A stretch of DNA of 10,085 bases, taken from positions 1 to 10,085 of the forward strand of contig QNDO01000044.1 of assembly GCA_003644895.1 (NCBI GenBank), in the 5' to 3' direction. Source of the DNA: Candidatus Hydrothermota bacterium. GTDB lineage: Bacteria > Hydrothermota > Hydrothermia > UBA1063. Shown one piece after another: positions 7,687-10,085 of the stretch. The position numbers were made by a program, and so were the translations under genes. The notes beneath the pieces were generated by a model that saw nothing but the letters and a program-made list of their open reading frames with translations, had not been told where the DNA came from and did not search any database. The stretch's first letter is position 1. Each line of letters starts with the position of its first letter.

Positions 7687-7788
7687 ATCTCTCCTTTCCA
7701 AACACGGGAGGTCATGCAGGTTTCCCCACATGCCCAGCGGCCACCTACCATAGGAATTTCTCCCGTAGGTAGAATGGCTCGGAGAGAT
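7687..7788 (-). ncRNA. Putative Moco/Tuco riboswitch aptamer upstream of AOR
   Basis: The 102-nt stretch in the AOR leader folds into a closed multi-stem RNA. P1 is a perfect 8-bp helix (ATCTCTCC at 7788-7781 with GGAGAGAT at 7694-7687). A second stem pairs ACCTAC (7770-7765) with GTAGGT (7748-7743) and continues as GGGA-GAAA-TTCC (7764-7753), capped by a GNRA tetraloop. A third stem, CATGTGGG-GAAA-CCTGCATG (7732-7713), has 8 pairs with two G-U wobbles, again with a GAAA loop. A linker ACCTCCC..GGAAA follows before P1 closes. As I recall them, Moco RNAs have this layout, and the variants lacking P3 were proposed to sense the tungsten cofactor (Tuco). I see no convincing P3, and the gene behind it is a tungstoenzyme. 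The family call is from memory and context; the stems are directly visible. Confidence 0.8.
7700..7712 (-). promoter_or_regulatory. Anti-Shine-Dalgarno element inside the riboswitch
   Basis: ACCTCCCGTGTTT on the minus strand pairs with AAACATGGGAGGT (7680-7668), the AOR ribosome binding site region, over 13 contiguous positions with one G-U. It lies between the last aptamer hairpin and the 3' strand of P1, so if this linker is held in the ligand-bound core the ribosome site is free, and if released it can block translation. The complementarity is seen; the switching direction is inferred. Confidence 0.6.
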
Positions 7789-7829
7789 TTTGTCAAAGAA
7801 CTATTTCAAAACTTCTTATAATATTAAAT

Positions 7830-7858
7830 TAAATAAAATATAAAGTGTGTTTTGTCAA
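7830..7858 (-). promoter_or_regulatory. Sigma70-like promoter for the AOR leader
   Basis: A perfect -35 TTGACA (7858-7853) is followed after 17 bases by TATTTA (7835-7830), a fair -10 in a very AT-rich tract. Transcription would begin near 7823 and place the whole aptamer in the leader. A second TTGACA (7796-7791) occurs just before P1 but has no suitable -10 behind it. Confidence 0.5.
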
Positions 7859-7877
7859 GATATATTCTAAATTTATA

Positions 7878-8519
7878 CTATACCTTATCTACTTTTACTC
7901 CGTTTATATTAAGAAAATCCCGTGAAGTCTCATTAAATCTTTTATCAATATATTCTTCAGTGTATACTACTCTTTTAATACCTGAAGCAACAATAAGTTT
8001 GGCACATTCCATACAGGGGAGCAGAGCAGAATAGATTGTTGCTCCTTCTATATTTGTACCTGCTCTTAGAGAATAAGCAATGGCATTCTGTTCAGCATGT
8101 ATTTCGTATCTGGAGTGCACAAAATTAAAATCATAAAGGTCAATCCTTCCATCTTTTTCCAGTTTTTTTAATATAATGGGAATAATCTCTACTAAACGTG
8201 AAAAAATAGGTCTTATTCTTACTTCTGAATATTTTGAAAAAAGAGGAAATTTTTTAAAGGTTTCGTTTTTCAGCAGTTTTTCCAGCTGAAGGTCAGTGAT
8301 TGGATTTATAAGCGAAAGAGCTTTTTTAGGATTTTCCACAAGCCACTCAAGAACTTCCTGTAATTCATTGCACTGGGGGAAACCAGGAGGGGTTCCGTTG
8401 TAGCCCATGGAAACTATTCTATTATCCTTCACTATCAAAGCCCCTGTTTTGTAATAGGAGCAAGTACTTTGTTTTTTGATAGTATCTAGAATCTCGAGGA
8501 ATACTTCATCTGTTATCAT
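7878..8519 (-). CDS. dCMP deaminase family protein with internal insertion
   Basis: A 213-residue zinc-dependent cytidine/deoxycytidylate deaminase, expected to convert dCMP to dUMP for thymidylate synthesis. The active site is H141-A-E143 (EIHAEQNAI) and P168-C169-x2-C172 (LLPCMECAK), with the substrate loop GYNGTPPGFPQC (39-50). The family usually needs about 150 residues; here roughly 85 residues (52-136), rich in Leu, Lys and Phe and without recognisable motifs, separate the substrate loop from HAE. The flanking core is intact, so the insertion is probably a real elaboration such as an extra lid or subunit contact. ATG 8519 has AAGGAGT 5 bases upstream. It lies 25 bases after the HAD gene on the same strand and is the last gene of that run. 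A ComE-type deaminase of unknown substrate is the alternative. Confidence 0.85.
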   Translation of the reverse strand: MITDEVFLEILDTIKKQSTCSYYKTGALIVKDNRIVSMGYNGTPPGFPQCNELQEVLEWLVENPKKALSLINPITDLQLEKLLKNETFKKFPLFSKYSEVRIRPIFSRLVEIIPIILKKLEKDGRIDLYDFNFVHSRYEIHAEQNAIAYSLRAGTNIEGATIYSALLPCMECAKLIVASGIKRVVYTEEYIDKRFNETSRDFLNINGVKVDKV

Positions 8520-8544
8520 TTTTTACTCCTTTGGTTATGAGTAT

Positions 8545-9186
8545 TTAAAACCAGTAAACTATTATCCATCCTTTATGTACTGCATACCTTTTTAACTTTT
8601 TATATGGATTCACTGCCACAGGACTACCCACGATATTTAAAAAGAATCTGTCGGCAAAGGAATCTCCATAACCATAAGAATTATTAAAGTCTATATTGTG
8701 GTATTCGCTGAGCTTAATGAGTATCTCCCGTTTCTTTTTTCCGTATGGGTGTGGACCTTCAGTTTTTCCAGTGATAACACCATTTACCACCTTTATTTTT
8801 GCAGATACAACGAGGTCAAATTTTAAAACCTTTCCAAATCGGGTTGCAGCTTCTTCAGGTGCTCCAGTGAGGAGAATGAGCTTTCTGCCTGCTTCTCAAT
8901 GCCTTTCAATTTCATGAATTGCCTTTTCAGAAATCCATTCATTAAGAGGAACTCCACTAAAATATTTATTTATAACATTCAGGAAAGTAAAGTATTTAAT
9001 TCCGTGATAGTATGCCTTTGAGGACTTAAAATCTTTATATCGCGCACTTTCAAGAAGATAAAGCAATATTCCTGAGAGGGAAAAGCTGAGATTTTTTACA
9101 AAATGTCTAACAATTATTTTCTCAGTAGAATTACGTGGAATAAGTGTCCCATCCAGATCGAAAATTGCTGCTTCAATTCTGGCCAT
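8545..9186 (-). pseudogene. HAD-IB family phosphatase interrupted by an in-frame TGA
   Basis: Reading from ATG 9186 (MARIEAAIFDLDGTL) the frame meets TGA at 8898-8896, codon 97, and then continues without any shift through the rest of a HAD-IB (phosphoserine-phosphatase-like) protein of about 213 residues. Motif I is D10-L-D12-G-T-L, motif II T107 (LILLTGAP), motif III the K150-K152 cluster, and motif IV G174-D175-S-x2-D179 (GYGDSFAD); the end (SPVAVNPYKKLKRYA) is typical of the subfamily. Apart from the stop all catalytic motifs are present, and CGA to TGA (Arg to stop) would be a one-base change. Other genes here end in TGA, so the codon is not generally reassigned. The start overlaps the upstream phosphatidyltransferase gene by 14 bases. 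Because HAD-IB members include the phosphatidylglycerophosphatase PgpC, a lipid phosphatase role next to a phosphatidyltransferase is plausible. Confidence 0.8.
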
Positions 9187-9796
9187 TTTCTTTCTTCTCA
9201 AAGAGATAAAACCGGGAATCAACAATTACGGGTATTCCTCTTGCAATGCATTGAAGTAATGTAATATATGCGAAAATTATGGTTGCACTGTGAAAAGTAT
9301 GCACATGCGGAAAAGCTGCATACTTGAGAAGGAGGTTAATTCCCAGAAGAGAGAATGTAATTGCCTTCATAACAGCATAGGAAGTCCTCATAAAGGGCGA
9401 GGCTACAAGAAAGTGACTAACGCTGGAATGGAGCATTTCGTAAGGTTTTCTACCCTTTTTGAAAGCCACACTCCGCAGAGTATCTACAATTATTCCCCTT
9501 GAAATTACAATAACAGGAAACCAAAAGCTAACTAGTCCTCTGACTGAGAAATAAATCCAGAATATAATCTCAACGATTCTATCTCCGGTAATGTCAAATA
9601 AGGCACCAAATTCTGATGATATTTTTAACTTCCTTGCAATGTAACCGTCCAGAAAGTCAAGGAAGATGATGAATATAATTAAGAATACAGCGATGGCTGT
9701 AACAATAAGATTTTTGAGTTCAAGAAGCCCCAGGGTTACAAAGGCAAGAACAATCCTTGAAAGGGTTATAACATTTGCAAGCATGTTCTTCTTCAT
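9173..9796 (-). CDS. CDP-alcohol phosphatidyltransferase family membrane protein
   Basis: A 207-residue integral membrane enzyme of the CDP-alcohol phosphatidyltransferase family (PgsA/PssA type), which moves a phosphatidyl group from CDP-diacylglycerol to an alcohol acceptor. The signature D-x2-D-G-x2-A-R-x8-G-x3-D-x3-D is complete: D47, D50, G51, A54, R55, G64, D68, D72. Hydrophobic segments at about 8-24, 30-47, 76-100, 138-158 and 168-185 would form the membrane core. The length is typical for PgsA-like proteins, but the acceptor (glycerol phosphate, serine, inositol phosphate) cannot be read from the motif. ATG 9796 overlaps the stop of the preceding T9SS-protein gene by 4 bases (ATGA). 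The C-terminal codons overlap the HAD-IB start, suggesting a synthase-plus-phosphatase pair in lipid head-group synthesis. Confidence 0.88.
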   Translation of the reverse strand: MKKNMLANVITLSRIVLAFVTLGLLELKNLIVTAIAVFLIIFIIFLDFLDGYIARKLKISSEFGALFDITGDRIVEIIFWIYFSVRGLVSFWFPVIVISRGIIVDTLRSVAFKKGRKPYEMLHSSVSHFLVASPFMRTSYAVMKAITFSLLGINLLLKYAAFPHVHTFHSATIIFAYITLLQCIARGIPVIVDSRFYLFEKKENGQN

Positions 9797-10085
9797 CTTA
9801 TTATAAGCACCTTTTTGGTTGTCATAAAACTTTTGGATTTTAATGTTAGAAAGTAAATTCCCTGTGGAAATCCACCCAGATTTAATCTTTCCTGAAGAAA
9901 GTATACAGGATTGTATTTCTTTTTCAAGATCTTCATCCCCAGGATATTATAAAGTGAAAGCTCGACACTTTCCGGTGTAGCAAATCTCAATTCCAGATAT
10001 ATACATGACCTGGCAGGAACAGGATAGACTTTAAAATAGGGCATATTGGGAAGCTGGCTTAAACCTGATGAATCCATTAACGGGA
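9793..10085 (-). CDS. C-terminal end of a T9SS-sorted secreted or surface protein (5' truncated)
   Basis: The frame is open to the window edge, with in-frame codons for P-L before the first Met at 10077, so this is the tail of a longer protein and not a 94-residue gene. The tail is a type A T9SS sorting domain: FKVYPVPA (the usual Y-P-x-P-A opening), then VELSLYNILGMKIL (strand and turn), LNLGGFPQGIYFLTL (the typical L..G.YF/G.Y strand) and a closing KKVLIIR. In T9SS organisms this ~75-residue domain is recognised by the outer membrane translocon and removed or anchored. The function of the upstream part is out of view. Its stop overlaps the phosphatidyltransferase start, an unusual partner for a secreted protein. 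Confidence 0.82.
   Translation of the reverse strand, partial: PLMDSSGLSQLPNMPYFKVYPVPARSCIYLELRFATPESVELSLYNILGMKILKKKYNPVYFLQERLNLGGFPQGIYFLTLKSKSFMTTKKVLIIR

Noticed and set aside
7663..7731. Longer AOR start at 7731 (MWGNLHDLP...).
   Set aside because: Those 23 residues are encoded by the riboswitch stems and match nothing in AOR proteins. ATG 7662 has an excellent Shine-Dalgarno and gives the normal family length.
7791..7796. Second TTGACA directly before P1 as an alternative promoter.
   Set aside because: No -10-like hexamer follows at 16-18 bases, and a start from it would cut off the 5' half of the aptamer.
8850..8898. Selenocysteine at the TGA of the HAD gene, with a GAGAA/TTCTC pairing just downstream.
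   Set aside because: The pairing is short with a large loop and does not look like a bacterial SECIS. The position is about ten residues before motif II, where a charged residue such as Arg is expected and no redox function is known.

Overview
The window looks like a piece of an AT-rich, probably anaerobic and possibly thermophilic bacterium of the wider FCB (Bacteroidetes-like) group or a related candidate phylum. Three things suggest this. A type IX secretion (T9SS) C-terminal sorting domain sits at the right edge. The AddA/AddB-type recombination nucleases are of the Bacteroidetes-like style without a Walker A motif in AddB. The proteins are rich in Lys, Glu and Ile, and arginine is mostly AGA/AGG. 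The phylum assignment is an inference; no rRNA or other marker is present.

Left part (1-3214, plus strand): the 3' end of an AddA-like helicase-nuclease overlaps by 4 bases (ATGA) with a complete AddB-like iron-sulfur nuclease. Together they form a double-strand-break end-processing pair. Two bases later, convergent on the minus strand, lies a BtpA-family remnant (about 3217-3695). It has lost roughly its first 100 residues and also carries a frameshift at an A run.

Centre (3755-7858, minus strand): this is a tungsten-type aldehyde:ferredoxin oxidoreductase (AOR) module. In order of transcription it has a sigma70-like promoter, a structured leader that I read as a Moco/Tuco-family riboswitch, the AOR gene and a strong intrinsic terminator. 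After these come a MoaD/ThiS-like sulfur carrier, a MoeB/ThiF-like E1 activating enzyme and a radical SAM/SPASM protein of the kind found beside tungsten oxidoreductases. The last three overlap by 4 and 1 bases and are surely co-translated. The leader contains a 13-nt element, between the last hairpin and the closing helix of the putative aptamer, that is complementary to the AOR ribosome binding site with a single G-U pair. This suggests translational control of the tungstoenzyme by its own cofactor.

Right part (7878-10085, minus strand): a tightly packed run reads, in order of transcription, T9SS-targeted protein (C-terminal end only), CDP-alcohol phosphatidyltransferase, HAD-IB phosphatase and dCMP deaminase with a long insertion. 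The HAD-IB gene is interrupted by an in-frame TGA where the rest of the protein continues perfectly in the same frame.

The AOR/MoaD/E1/radical SAM combination is a recognised kind of tungsten cluster, not a wholly new system. The freshest points are the riboswitch and its predicted switching architecture, the terminator splitting the cluster, the E1 without its zinc cysteines, and the two broken genes.
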